Of a stretch of 64,000 nt of DNA, positions 29,615 through 37,311 are shown one piece after another. Every line of letters starts with the position of its first letter. Position 1 is the first letter of the stretch. Position numbers and translations under genes: made by a program. The stretch comes from an uncultured Clostridia bacterium. Its GTDB lineage: Bacteria; Bacillota; Clostridia; TANB77; CAG-508. The DNA is taken from NCBI GenBank assembly GCA_949745595.1, contig CATJWN010000040.1, forward strand, positions 26,801-90,800. Reading direction: 5' to 3'. A model generated the notes under the pieces. It was not told the origin of the DNA. It made no database searches and saw nothing but the letters and a program-made list of their open reading frames with translations.

Positions 29615-30044
29615 ATGGAAAAAAAAATTAAAAAAGAAAAACTATCAAGAAGAGTAATAGACGATTTGGCAAAAAGGAATGTAGATCCTAGCGAACCAAA
29701 ACCATTTCCATATACAACAGCTGATGGTAAAAGAATATTAGTGTCTGCATATAAGATTCTAACTCGGTACTGGAGAAGCTGAATTAATGTATCTTTTAGG
29801 TCAAACCTATCCATTCCATCGTTTAAATGGACATTTAGGAACTTCATTTCCAGTAACAGAATTAGCATTTGACAAAGACAAGAAACCTTGGGGAAACCCA
29901 AATGATGTAACAGCTCTACTTATGCTATCATCACAAAGTAGAGTAATCAATATGATAAAAGGACCTAACGGTGTTCCTCTAGTTTTATATGATGGAACTA
30001 TTCCAGCTATTACGCACGAAGAAGGCAGAAGTATGGATGACTAA
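29615..30044 (+). CDS. Small hypothetical protein, one CGG +1 recoding site
   Basis: Unrecognised cytoplasmic protein of about 142 residues when the C at 29765 is skipped. The 0 frame ends after 55 codons, while the +1 frame then gives GTGEAELMYLLG and stays open to 30044. The ATG at 29615 follows AGGGGGA and the strong promoter at 29557. The second half has a compact mixed alpha/beta pattern without known motifs. That a good promoter and ribosome site feed a gene that only makes sense after recoding argues against decay. Confidence 0.7.
29765..29768 (+). other. CGGT +1 recoding site in the 29615 gene
   Basis: In-frame CGG after ACT; stop three codons later. Skipping the C reads GGT and gives Thr-Gly-Thr-Gly-Glu. 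Confidence 0.8.
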
Positions 30045-30079
30045 TACATAATATTAATATTTCGAATAAATAAAAAAAT

Positions 30080-30108
30080 TTGACATATTATATAAAATGT
30101 ATTATAAT
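30080..30108 (+). promoter_or_regulatory. Consensus promoter of a small RNA
   Basis: Perfect TTGACA (30080-30085) and TATAAT (30103-30108) with a 17-base spacer and no plausible coding sequence before the next terminator. Confidence 0.7.
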
Positions 30109-30114
30109 ACTATT

Positions 30115-30182
30115 AATTTATAAGTCGAATGAGCAATTCAACTTGTCAAGAGATATGTTCGCTGCATATCTCTCTTTTTTTA
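30115..30182 (+). ncRNA. Candidate small RNA of about 68 nt (possible antitoxin RNA)
   Basis: Runs from the expected +1 of a perfect promoter to a strong terminator: AGAGATATG-TTCGCTG-CATATCTCT at 30149-30173 followed by CTTTTTTT. It lies opposite the tail of the small hydrophobic ORF at 30118-30306, as antisense RNAs of type I toxin-antitoxin loci do. No known RNA family recognised. Confidence 0.55.
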
Positions 30183-30306
30183 CAATAAAAAAACAGGCGG
30201 TCGCTGTCCGCCTGAAAGACTTAGTCTTTTTTTTGTCTTGGCTTTCATTATTATTGTTTAGCAATAATAATACAATCAATCGCCAGATTAAATCAAATGA
30301 GTTCAT
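30118..30306 (-). CDS. Candidate small toxin or leader ORF with hydrophobic N-terminus
   Basis: A 62-codon ORF whose ATG at 30306 follows a strong AAAGGAGGG with a good spacer. The product starts with a short membrane-type segment (LIWRLIVLLLL) and is otherwise basic. A G/C-rich hairpin with T-run (30186-30214) lies inside the ORF, so the 0-frame protein would run past its own transcript end. The codon at 30210 is CGG followed by A; a +1 shift there gives an end after 42 residues at 30180, close to the terminator. Either reading is unproven. Type I toxin with the opposing small RNA is the best guess. Confidence 0.45.
   Translation of the reverse strand: MNSFDLIWRLIVLLLLNNNNESQDKKKTKSFRRTATACFFIVKKERYAANISLDKLNCSFDL
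30186..30214 (-). terminator. Terminator hairpin inside the small ORF
   Basis: CAGGCGG-ACAGCGA-CCGCCTG followed by TTTTTTT on the minus strand. Two further hairpins flank it (AAAGACT/AGTCTTT at about 30215-30229 and TATTATTG/CAATAATA at about 30249-30270), so the 30150-30310 stretch is highly structured. Confidence 0.7.
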
Positions 30307-30462
30307 TCTTCTTGCCCTCCTTTCTTGAGATTTCCTCGTAAAAGGATATCGCTAGTATACAACATTATAAAGAATAATGCAACATATTTTTACAATTTAA
30401 AGAAACAAAATGTTTAGAATTTCCGTGTTAGTTCAAAACAAAAATACTAAACATCTACACGC

Positions 30463-30491
30463 TTGCAATATTCTAACAAATAAGGTATAAT
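30463..30491 (+). promoter_or_regulatory. Promoter of the ABC-F gene
   Basis: TTGCAA (30463-30468) and TATAAT (30486-30491) with a 17-base spacer, 36 bases before the ATG. Confidence 0.7.
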
Positions 30492-30526
30492 AAATAGACT
30501 TAAATAAATTTTAGGAGGATTTTGAA

Positions 30527-32119
30527 ATGCTACTTTCAAGTGGAGTTACACTTAGATTTGGTAAAAGAGTTTTATTTGAAGATGTAAATATCAAGTTTAC
30601 AAAAGGTAATTGCTATGGTTTAATCGGTGCTAACGGTGCTGGTAAATCAACTTTTTTGAAGATATTATCTGGAGAAATTGAGCCTAACAAAGGTGAAGTT
30701 ATTTTAGATAAAAGCGAAAGATTATCTGTTTTAAAACAAGACCACTATGCTTTTGAAGGTTTTACTGTTTTAGATACTGTTATGATGGGTAATAATGAAC
30801 TTTATAAGATTATGAAAGAAAAAGACGCTATATATGCAAAACCTGATTTTTCTGAAGAAGACGGTATGCGTGCTGCAAAACTTGAAGAAAGGTTTGCAGA
30901 ATTAGATGGATGGAATGCCGAGGCAGATGCAGCTAAAATGCTTAATGATTTAGGCATTGATGTCGATTTACACTATAAATACATGAGTGAAATCGAAGCA
31001 AAGGACAAAGTTAAGGTACTTCTTGCACAAGCTTTATTTGGAAACCCTGATGTACTTCTATTAGACGAGCCTACTAACGACTTGGATATCAAAACAATTA
31101 ACTGGCTTCAAGACTTCCTTATTGATTTTGAAAACACAGTTATTGTTGTATCTCACGACAGATATTTCTTAAATAAAGTTTGTACACATATTGCAGATGT
31201 TGACTTTGGTAAAATCAAAGTTTACCCTGGTAACTATGATTTCTGGTATGAATCTAGCCAGCTTGCCTTAAAACAAATGCGTGATGCTAACAAAAAGAAG
31301 GAAGAAAGAATTAAAGAATTACAAGAATTCATTGCTAGATTTAGTGCCAATGCTTCAAAATCAAAACAAGCTACTTCTAGGAAAAAATCTTTAGAAAAAA
31401 TAGAACTTGATGAAATTAAACCATCAAATAGAAAGTATCCATATATTGACTTCAAACCTGATAGAGAGCAAGGTAAAGAAGTACTTGAAATAAAGAATAT
31501 TTCTAAAACTATTAATGGCGAAAAAATCCTTGATAATATTAGCTTCACAGTTAAAAGAGAAGATAAAATCGCACTTCTATCTGATAATGAAATTGCAAAA
31601 ACAGTGTTATTCCAAATTTTAGCCGGAGAAATCGAACCAGATAGTGGTGAACTTGTGTGGGGAACTACAATTAGCAAAGACTATTTTCCAAAAGATAATA
31701 ACTATATGTTCACAGATAAAATGAGTATCGTTGATTGGCTAAGACAATACTCAAAAGATCCAGACGAAACTTATGTTAGAAGCTTCCTAGGTAGAATGTT
31801 ATTCTCTGGTGAAGAAGCACTTAAAAATGTTGATGTATTATCCGGTGGTGAAAAAGTTAGATGCGTACTTTCAAAATTAATGCTTTCAGGAGCTAATTTC
31901 TTAATGTTTGACGAGCCTACTAACCACTTAGATATGGAAAGTATTACAGCTCTAAATGAAGGTATGCAAAAATATAAAGGAATTATGATTTTCACATCTC
32001 ATGACCACCAATTAACTCAAACAGTTGCTAATAAAATTGTTGATATTTCTAATAACAATGTAGTAATTAGAGAATGCACTTATGACGACTACATTGAAGA
32101 GCAAACCGGGCAAAACTAA
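30527..32119 (+). CDS. ABC-F ATPase with one canonical and one degenerate ATP site
   Basis: A 530-residue soluble protein with two ABC cassettes joined by a charged linker (about residues 240-310), the ABC-F plan of ribosome-associated factors. Cassette 1 has a good Walker A (GANGAGKST) and LLLDEPTNDLD, but its signature motif is SEIEAKDKV instead of an LSGGEK type. Cassette 2 has a good signature (VLSGGEKVR) and FDEPTNHLD, but its Walker A is reduced to SDNEIAKT. In the head-to-tail arrangement the two intact motifs form one working site and the two damaged ones form the other. It is closest in general layout to the YkpA/YbiT type, with AGGAGG before the ATG. Confidence 0.88.
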   Translation: MLLSSGVTLRFGKRVLFEDVNIKFTKGNCYGLIGANGAGKSTFLKILSGEIEPNKGEVILDKSERLSVLKQDHYAFEGFTVLDTVMMGNNELYKIMKEKDAIYAKPDFSEEDGMRAAKLEERFAELDGWNAEADAAKMLNDLGIDVDLHYKYMSEIEAKDKVKVLLAQALFGNPDVLLLDEPTNDLDIKTINWLQDFLIDFENTVIVVSHDRYFLNKVCTHIADVDFGKIKVYPGNYDFWYESSQLALKQMRDANKKKEERIKELQEFIARFSANASKSKQATSRKKSLEKIELDEIKPSNRKYPYIDFKPDREQGKEVLEIKNISKTINGEKILDNISFTVKREDKIALLSDNEIAKTVLFQILAGEIEPDSGELVWGTTISKDYFPKDNNYMFTDKMSIVDWLRQYSKDPDETYVRSFLGRMLFSGEEALKNVDVLSGGEKVRCVLSKLMLSGANFLMFDEPTNHLDMESITALNEGMQKYKGIMIFTSHDHQLTQTVANKIVDISNNNVVIRECTYDDYIEEQTGQN

Positions 32120-32143
32120 TAAAGAACTTTAATGAAAAAAAGC

Positions 32144-32172
32144 TTGATTTTTAAATCAATTTATATTAAATT
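32144..32172 (+). promoter_or_regulatory. Possible promoter ahead of the three-hairpin element
   Basis: TTGATT (32144-32149) and TAAATT (32167-32172), 17-base spacer. The -10 is weak; the expected start falls at the base of the first hairpin. Confidence 0.35.
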
Positions 32173-32176
32173 ATAT

Positions 32177-32290
32177 ATAGGTCATACATTCCACCAAATG
32201 TATGACTAACCTATCGTAAGAGAAACCACCACTCTCTTACGACGCTACAAAAAGGACGAACTCCACCAGTTCGTCCTTACCTTTTTTATT
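32177..32290. ncRNA. Candidate structured RNA: three hairpins with a shared CCACC loop
   Basis: Three consecutive perfect stems: 32177-32214 (9-bp inner stem plus an ATAGG/CCTAT base), 32215-32241 (CGTAAGAG/CTCTTACG) and 32252-32278 (11-bp AAGGACGAACT stem). All three loops contain CCACC(A) on the plus strand, TGGTGG on the minus. The last is followed by a T-run (plus) and is T-flanked on the minus strand, so it also serves as a bidirectional terminator for the ABC-F and pcrA genes. Identical loops on unrelated stems suggest a functional RNA with a C-rich pairing site; strand not settled. Confidence 0.55.
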
Positions 32291-34568
32291 CAATTACTTC
32301 TAGTCCTGCAAACTTAGCCATTAATCTCTTATGTCCTACTTTAGTAAAATCAATATCTACCTTTAAGTCATCTCCTTCTGCTTCAACCATACTGATAATA
32401 CCTTCTCCAAATTTCTTATGGAACACCTTAACACCCGACTTATATGCAGATAAATCTATGTCTTTTCCTGCTTTCTTAGTTGCTAAGCTTTGTAAGAAAC
32501 TATCTGCTGTTCTAAACTGAAATGCTGGTGTAGCAGTCTTAGTTCCAATAGAATTATCTTTATATGATGTAACCTTACCATAACTCCATTCAAACCTACT
32601 ATCTGAAGAAAATAAATCATTACTACTGCTACTTCCTTCAAACGCTTCTGTAGCTCCATCTAGCATACTTTCTGGTATCTCTTTCAAGAACCTTGAAACA
32701 TTATTACAGCTAGTTGAGCCATAAATAGTCCTTTGTCTTGCACATGTAAAATGTAATTTCTCTTTTGCTCTCGTAATTCCTACATAACAAAGACGTCTTT
32801 CTTCTTCTAACTCTTGTGGCTCATTTATTGATTTAAAGCCTGGAAAAATTCCTTCTTCCATCCCTACTAAAAATACCACTGGGAACTCTAATCCTTTTGC
32901 ACTGTGTAAAGTCATTAATGTAACAGAATCTTCTGACTCTTCCATTCCATCTAAATCAGAACTTAAAGTTATTCCCTCTAAGAAATCTCCTAAAGTATTT
33001 TCAGCAGATTCTTCCTCAAATTCTATCGCAACTGTCAAGAATTCGTCTAAGTTCTGTATCCTGTTCTCTGCTTCAACAGTATCTTCTAACTCTAATGCCT
33101 TTGTGTATCCTGAATTAGTCAAAGTGTCTTTTACTAACTCAGAAATACTCATATTATCTTTTTTATTTCTTAAATCTTCAATAACTTGTACAAAATCTCT
33201 AGTATTTGCATATACTCTACCAAGACCATATTTATCAGCATCTTTAATAATTTCAAACATAGAAATTCCTTCTTTGTCTGAAAGCTCTGCTACTTTATCT
33301 AAGCTAGTTTTTCCAACACCTCTTTTAGGTTCATTTATAATTCTTGTTAAACTTAAGTTATCTGCGGGGTTTTGTATTAATCTTAAATATGCAATAATAT
33401 CTTTAATTTCTTTTCTTTCATAGAACTTTAAACCACCTACAATTTTATATGGTATATCTTCTCTCCTTAAAATATCCTCTATACTACGTGACTGTGTGTT
33501 CATTCTATATAATACTGCAAAATCTGAATATTTATAATACTCTTCTCTTTTTAAAGAATTTATTTGTTCTACTATATAATTTGCCTCATCATACTCGTCT
33601 GAGCCTCTATATACTTTAGGCAAAGTTCCTACTTCATTTTTAGTCCATAAAGTCTTATCATACTTGGTCTCATTATTCTTAATAACCTCATTTGCTGCGT
33701 TTAATATACTACCTGTACATCTATAGTTTTGCTCTAATTTTATAATAGTAGTTCCAGGAAAATCCTTCTCAAAGTTCAAAATATTAGAAATATCAGCGCC
33801 TCTAAAAGAATAAATACCTTGGTCGTTGTCTCCTACAACAGTTATATTTCCATAGCCACTTGCAAATAGTGTTACTAAAGTAAATTGCGCCTTGTTAGTA
33901 TCTTGATACTCATCTACTAAAACATACTTAAATTTCCCTGCATAGTATTCTAAGATGTCTTGATTATTTTTCAATATCTTAATAGTAAAATTAATGATAT
34001 CATCAAAATCTATTGCATTATTTTCTTTTAACTTTCTTTGATAAATCTTATATAACTCTGCAATTTGCTCTTTTCTATAATCACCTTTATATTTTTCTGC
34101 GTACTCCTCTGGTTCTAACATATCATTTTTTGCATTACTAATCTCATATAAAACACTCTTATCTGAAAACAACTTATCATCTATATTTTGAGCCTTCAAA
34201 ATCTGCTTCATCATAGTCTTTTGGTCTGAAGTATCGAAAATTACAAAAGAAGTCTCAAAGCCTAGTCTATCTATGAATTTTCTTAAAATTCTAACACAAA
34301 CTGAGTGAAAAGTTCCAATCCACATATCACTTGCAATATCTCCAACTAAGTTTGTAACTCTTTCTTTCATTTCATTTGCTGCTTTATTAGTAAAAGTAAT
34401 AGCTAGAATATCCCATGGCTTTACATTTTTTTCCTCAATCAAATATGCTATTTTATGTGTTAATACTTTCGTTTTTCCACTTCCTGCTCCCGCTATAATT
34501 AAGCAAGGCCCCTCTGTTTTCATTACTGCCTCATATTGTTTATCATTTAGTTCATCTAATAATCCCAT
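32286..34568 (-). CDS. pcrA: PcrA/UvrD-type superfamily 1 DNA helicase
   Basis: ATP-driven 3'-5' helicase for repair and replication restart. The 760-residue protein has the N-terminal NDKQYEAV Q motif, Walker A GAGSGKT, VDEYQDTN (motif II), GDNDQGIYSFRGAD (motif III), QNYRCTGSILNAANEV (motif IV), LMTLHSAKGLEFPVVF (motif V) and VGITRAKEKL (motif VI). It has a Tudor-like C-terminal tail (VKVFHKKFGEGII). Length and order are normal for PcrA. Confidence 0.95.
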   Translation of the reverse strand: MGLLDELNDKQYEAVMKTEGPCLIIAGAGSGKTKVLTHKIAYLIEEKNVKPWDILAITFTNKAANEMKERVTNLVGDIASDMWIGTFHSVCVRILRKFIDRLGFETSFVIFDTSDQKTMMKQILKAQNIDDKLFSDKSVLYEISNAKNDMLEPEEYAEKYKGDYRKEQIAELYKIYQRKLKENNAIDFDDIINFTIKILKNNQDILEYYAGKFKYVLVDEYQDTNKAQFTLVTLFASGYGNITVVGDNDQGIYSFRGADISNILNFEKDFPGTTIIKLEQNYRCTGSILNAANEVIKNNETKYDKTLWTKNEVGTLPKVYRGSDEYDEANYIVEQINSLKREEYYKYSDFAVLYRMNTQSRSIEDILRREDIPYKIVGGLKFYERKEIKDIIAYLRLIQNPADNLSLTRIINEPKRGVGKTSLDKVAELSDKEGISMFEIIKDADKYGLGRVYANTRDFVQVIEDLRNKKDNMSISELVKDTLTNSGYTKALELEDTVEAENRIQNLDEFLTVAIEFEEESAENTLGDFLEGITLSSDLDGMEESEDSVTLMTLHSAKGLEFPVVFLVGMEEGIFPGFKSINEPQELEEERRLCYVGITRAKEKLHFTCARQRTIYGSTSCNNVSRFLKEIPESMLDGATEAFEGSSSSNDLFSSDSRFEWSYGKVTSYKDNSIGTKTATPAFQFRTADSFLQSLATKKAGKDIDLSAYKSGVKVFHKKFGEGIISMVEAEGDDLKVDIDFTKVGHKRLMAKFAGLEVIE

Positions 34569-34739
34569 GTAATTCCCCTCAATTTTCCAAAACTTATGTT
34601 TGTATTATATAATCTTTTATTTTTCTTGTCAAGATTATTTTTTGCACTTTTAAAGTATACTATAAATAAACTTAAAAATAAACATTTTATTTTCATAATT
34701 TCTAATTTTTTTCATATATATTTTTATGAGGTATTTAAA

Positions 34740-35472
34740 ATGGAAACTTTAACACGAGTAGGATTAATAGGATTAGCTTTTGGAATGCTTGGAACTACTA
34801 TTGGCGGAGTAATTGGTTCAGTAGTAAAAATAAATTCACCTAAATTCTTAGGTTTTATTTTAGAATTTGCAGGTCGGACTTATGACCTCAATAATCTGCT
34901 TTGATTTAATACCAGATGCTTTAGAACTATGCGGCATTAGTATTGCTCTTATTGGAATTTTTCTTGGTATTGCAAGTATGACAATTTGTGATAATATAAT
35001 AAAAAATACAAATAAAATTCAAACAAAAAATAAATTACTGCAAACTGGATTAATTGTTTTTCTTGGTCTTACTATCCATAATTTCCCAGAAGGCTTAGCA
35101 ATTGGTAGTGGCTTTTCTGCTTCTGAAACTTTGGGATTATCACTTGCTATATCAATATGTATACATGATATTCCAGAGGGAATTTCAATTGCACTTCCAC
35201 TAAAAAAAGGCGGTATGAATGCCTTAAAAGCAATTATAATCACCGCAATTTCTGGAATAACTACTGGCATTGGAGCTTTTGCTGGAAGTTTGATATCTAA
35301 CATTTCCTATGACTTTATATCAATTTCTTTAGGTTTTGCAGCTGGAGCTATGCTTTACATCGTTTCTTGTGAACTAATTCCTGAATCTAAACATCTATAC
35401 AAAGGACGCTTTTCAGCATTAGGCAACATTATAGGAGTTATTTGTGGAGCAATTGCTCATTCGTTAATATAA
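34740..35472 (+). CDS. ZIP-family metal transporter (GufA type), one CGG +1 recoding site
   Basis: Membrane transporter for zinc or related divalent metals. The joined protein is about 243 residues with eight hydrophobic segments. The metal-path motifs are HNFPEGLAIG and HDIPEGISIA, where His, Asn/Asp and Glu line the binuclear site. The gene splits at CGGA 34875: skipping the C gives EFAGG-LMTSII, normal for the helix that precedes the DLIPDAL motif. Start ATG 34740 with a GAGG-type site. Without recoding only about 46 residues are made. Confidence 0.9.
34875..34878 (+). other. CGGA +1 recoding site in the ZIP transporter
   Basis: In-frame CGG after GGT. Skipping the C gives Ala-Gly-Gly-Leu and continues the membrane helix into the metal-binding part. 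Confidence 0.88.
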
Positions 35473-35478
35473 TAATAA

Positions 35479-35513
35479 CAAAATGCAGTGTTAAAAACAC
35501 TGCATTTTTTCTA
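35479..35513. terminator. Bidirectional terminator
   Basis: AAATGCAGTGTT-AAA-AACACTGCATTT with A/T runs on both sides, between the convergent ZIP and 35511 genes. Confidence 0.88.
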
Positions 35514-36101
35514 AAACTCATTTTTATTTTCAATTAATTTTTTTTGAAGTGGTATCACTGAGAATAGTGATACTGCCATTCCTAGTTCTATGATTACTGT
35601 AGATATAGTTGTATTAACCTTTTCTTCTTCAAATTCTAACTGCATTTCATTTGTTAAATTACGAGCATGCTCCTCTGAATATAAGTTTTGATATCTATAT
35701 GAAGAAACAACAATTGATTTTTGTTTACTAGCAAAATCTGATTGTAAAATTACAATTGAACCCGCTATATATACTGCCATCATTATCATTATAAACAAGC
35801 TTAATCTTGAATTTATCCTTGGTAAATTTTCCGGATTTGTCTTGCATTTCTTAAATACATCATGAACACTTAACTTGCATACCCCTCTAACTATAAAGTA
35901 TATAAAAATTGCCTCTATAAGTGGAAGTGTAATTGAAAGCACTCTTATATTTGCACTTGGTATTGACTTGAAACAATAATTTATTATTATCCCTGCCATA
36001 TAAGCTACAAACCCAATCAAAATTCCATAAGCTACATATCCTGTAATAACTGCTTTAACTGTTGTTCCTAGTGTTATTTCCTGTTTATCCTCTTTCTTCA
36101 T
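35511..36101 (-). CDS. Hypothetical four-helix membrane protein
   Basis: A 196-residue protein with membrane helices at about residues 15-38, 48-70, 98-120 and 165-185 and a polar loop of about 45 residues before the last helix. No known motif. AAGGAGG precedes the ATG. It lies downstream of prfA but with an 80-base gap, so co-transcription is possible, not shown. Confidence 0.6.
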   Translation of the reverse strand: MKKEDKQEITLGTTVKAVITGYVAYGILIGFVAYMAGIIINYCFKSIPSANIRVLSITLPLIEAIFIYFIVRGVCKLSVHDVFKKCKTNPENLPRINSRLSLFIMIMMAVYIAGSIVILQSDFASKQKSIVVSSYRYQNLYSEEHARNLTNEMQLEFEEEKVNTTISTVIIELGMAVSLFSVIPLQKKLIENKNEF

Positions 36102-36181
36102 AAGCTTCCTCCTTAGTACGTATCTATCTACATATTAAAATAATATCATAAACCTAAAAAATAAACAACAATTTTATAAAA

Positions 36182-37243
36182 TTATTCTTCATTACCTTTC
36201 AGTTTTTCAGCCCTATCTGTAGCAATCAAATTATCAATCATTTCATCCAAATTTCCATTTAAGAAATCTTCAAATTGATATATACTTAAGCCAATTCTGT
36301 GGTCTGTAATTCTACCTTGAGGATAATTATATGTTCTAATTTTCTCACTTCTGTCACCAGAACCTACTTGGCTCTTTCTCTCATTTGCAACAGCACTTTC
36401 TTGTTTTTCTTTTTCTATATCATAAATTCTTGAACGTAGTAATCTCATTGCATATTCTCTATTTTGAACTTGTGATCTTTCTGTTTGACATTCTGCAACA
36501 ATTCCTGTTGGCTCGTGAATTAATCTAACAGCAGAAGATGTTTTATTTACGTGCTGTCCACCAGCTCCAGAAGCTCTAAACACTTCCATTCTAATATCTG
36601 CTGGATTTAACTCAATCTCAACTTCTCCAACTTCTGGAAGTACTGCAACAGTTGCAGTTGATGTGTGAATTCTACCACTACTCTCTGTATCTGGAACTCT
36701 TTGTACTCTGTGTACTCCACTTTCAAACTTAAATCTACTATATGCACCTTTACCAGTAATCATAAAAGATATTTCTTTATAGCCACCAAGCTCAGTAGCA
36801 TTTTCGTTTAATATATCTATTTTCCAATGTTTCTTTTCTGCATACATTGAGTACATTCTAAATAATGTGCCTGCAAATAATGCTGCCTCTTCTCCGCCTG
36901 CTCCACCTCTGATTTCACAAATAACGTTATTATCATCATTTGGATCTTTTGGAATTAAAAGTATTTTAAGTTCTTCCTCGATTTTTGGAAGTCTCTCTTT
37001 TGCTTCTTCGAATTCCATCTCAGCAAGTTCCTTCATTTCAGGATCTGACATCATTTCTTTAGCCTCTTCTAAGTCTTTAGAAACTGTCTTATATTCTCTA
37101 TATTTAAAAACAATTTCCTCTATATCGCTATGCTCTTTCATAAGTTTTTTCCATTCATTTTGTCTAGATATAACCTCTGGATCTGCAATCAAACCATTAA
37201 GTTCCTCATATCTTTTTTCAACATCATCTAATCTTTGAAACAT
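36182..37243 (-). CDS. prfA: Peptide chain release factor 1
   Basis: Reads UAA and UAG stops and triggers peptide release. The 353-residue protein carries the catalytic GGQ in [10 protein letters not shown], the RF1-type block [11 protein letters not shown]...GRIHTST containing the PxT tripeptide, and the normal helical N-terminus. Nothing in it looks altered. Many of the premature 0-frame stops after CGG sites in this window are UAA or UAG, so this factor would compete only if recoding failed. Confidence 0.96.
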   Translation of the reverse strand: MFQRLDDVEKRYEELNGLIADPEVISRQNEWKKLMKEHSDIEEIVFKYREYKTVSKDLEEAKEMMSDPEMKELAEMEFEEAKERLPKIEEELKILLIPKDPNDDNNVICEIRGGAGGEEAALFAGTLFRMYSMYAEKKHWKIDILNENATELGGYKEISFMITGKGAYSRFKFESGVHRVQRVPDTESSGRIHTSTATVAVLPEVGEVEIELNPADIRMEVFRASGAGGQHVNKTSSAVRLIHEPTGIVAECQTERSQVQNREYAMRLLRSRIYDIEKEKQESAVANERKSQVGSGDRSEKIRTYNYPQGRITDHRIGLSIYQFEDFLNGNLDEMIDNLIATDRAEKLKGNEE

Positions 37244-37311
37244 AAAAACTCTTCCTTTTCTTTAATTTGCCATAACATTATATCACACGTACATAATATA
37301 TACAAGTACTT

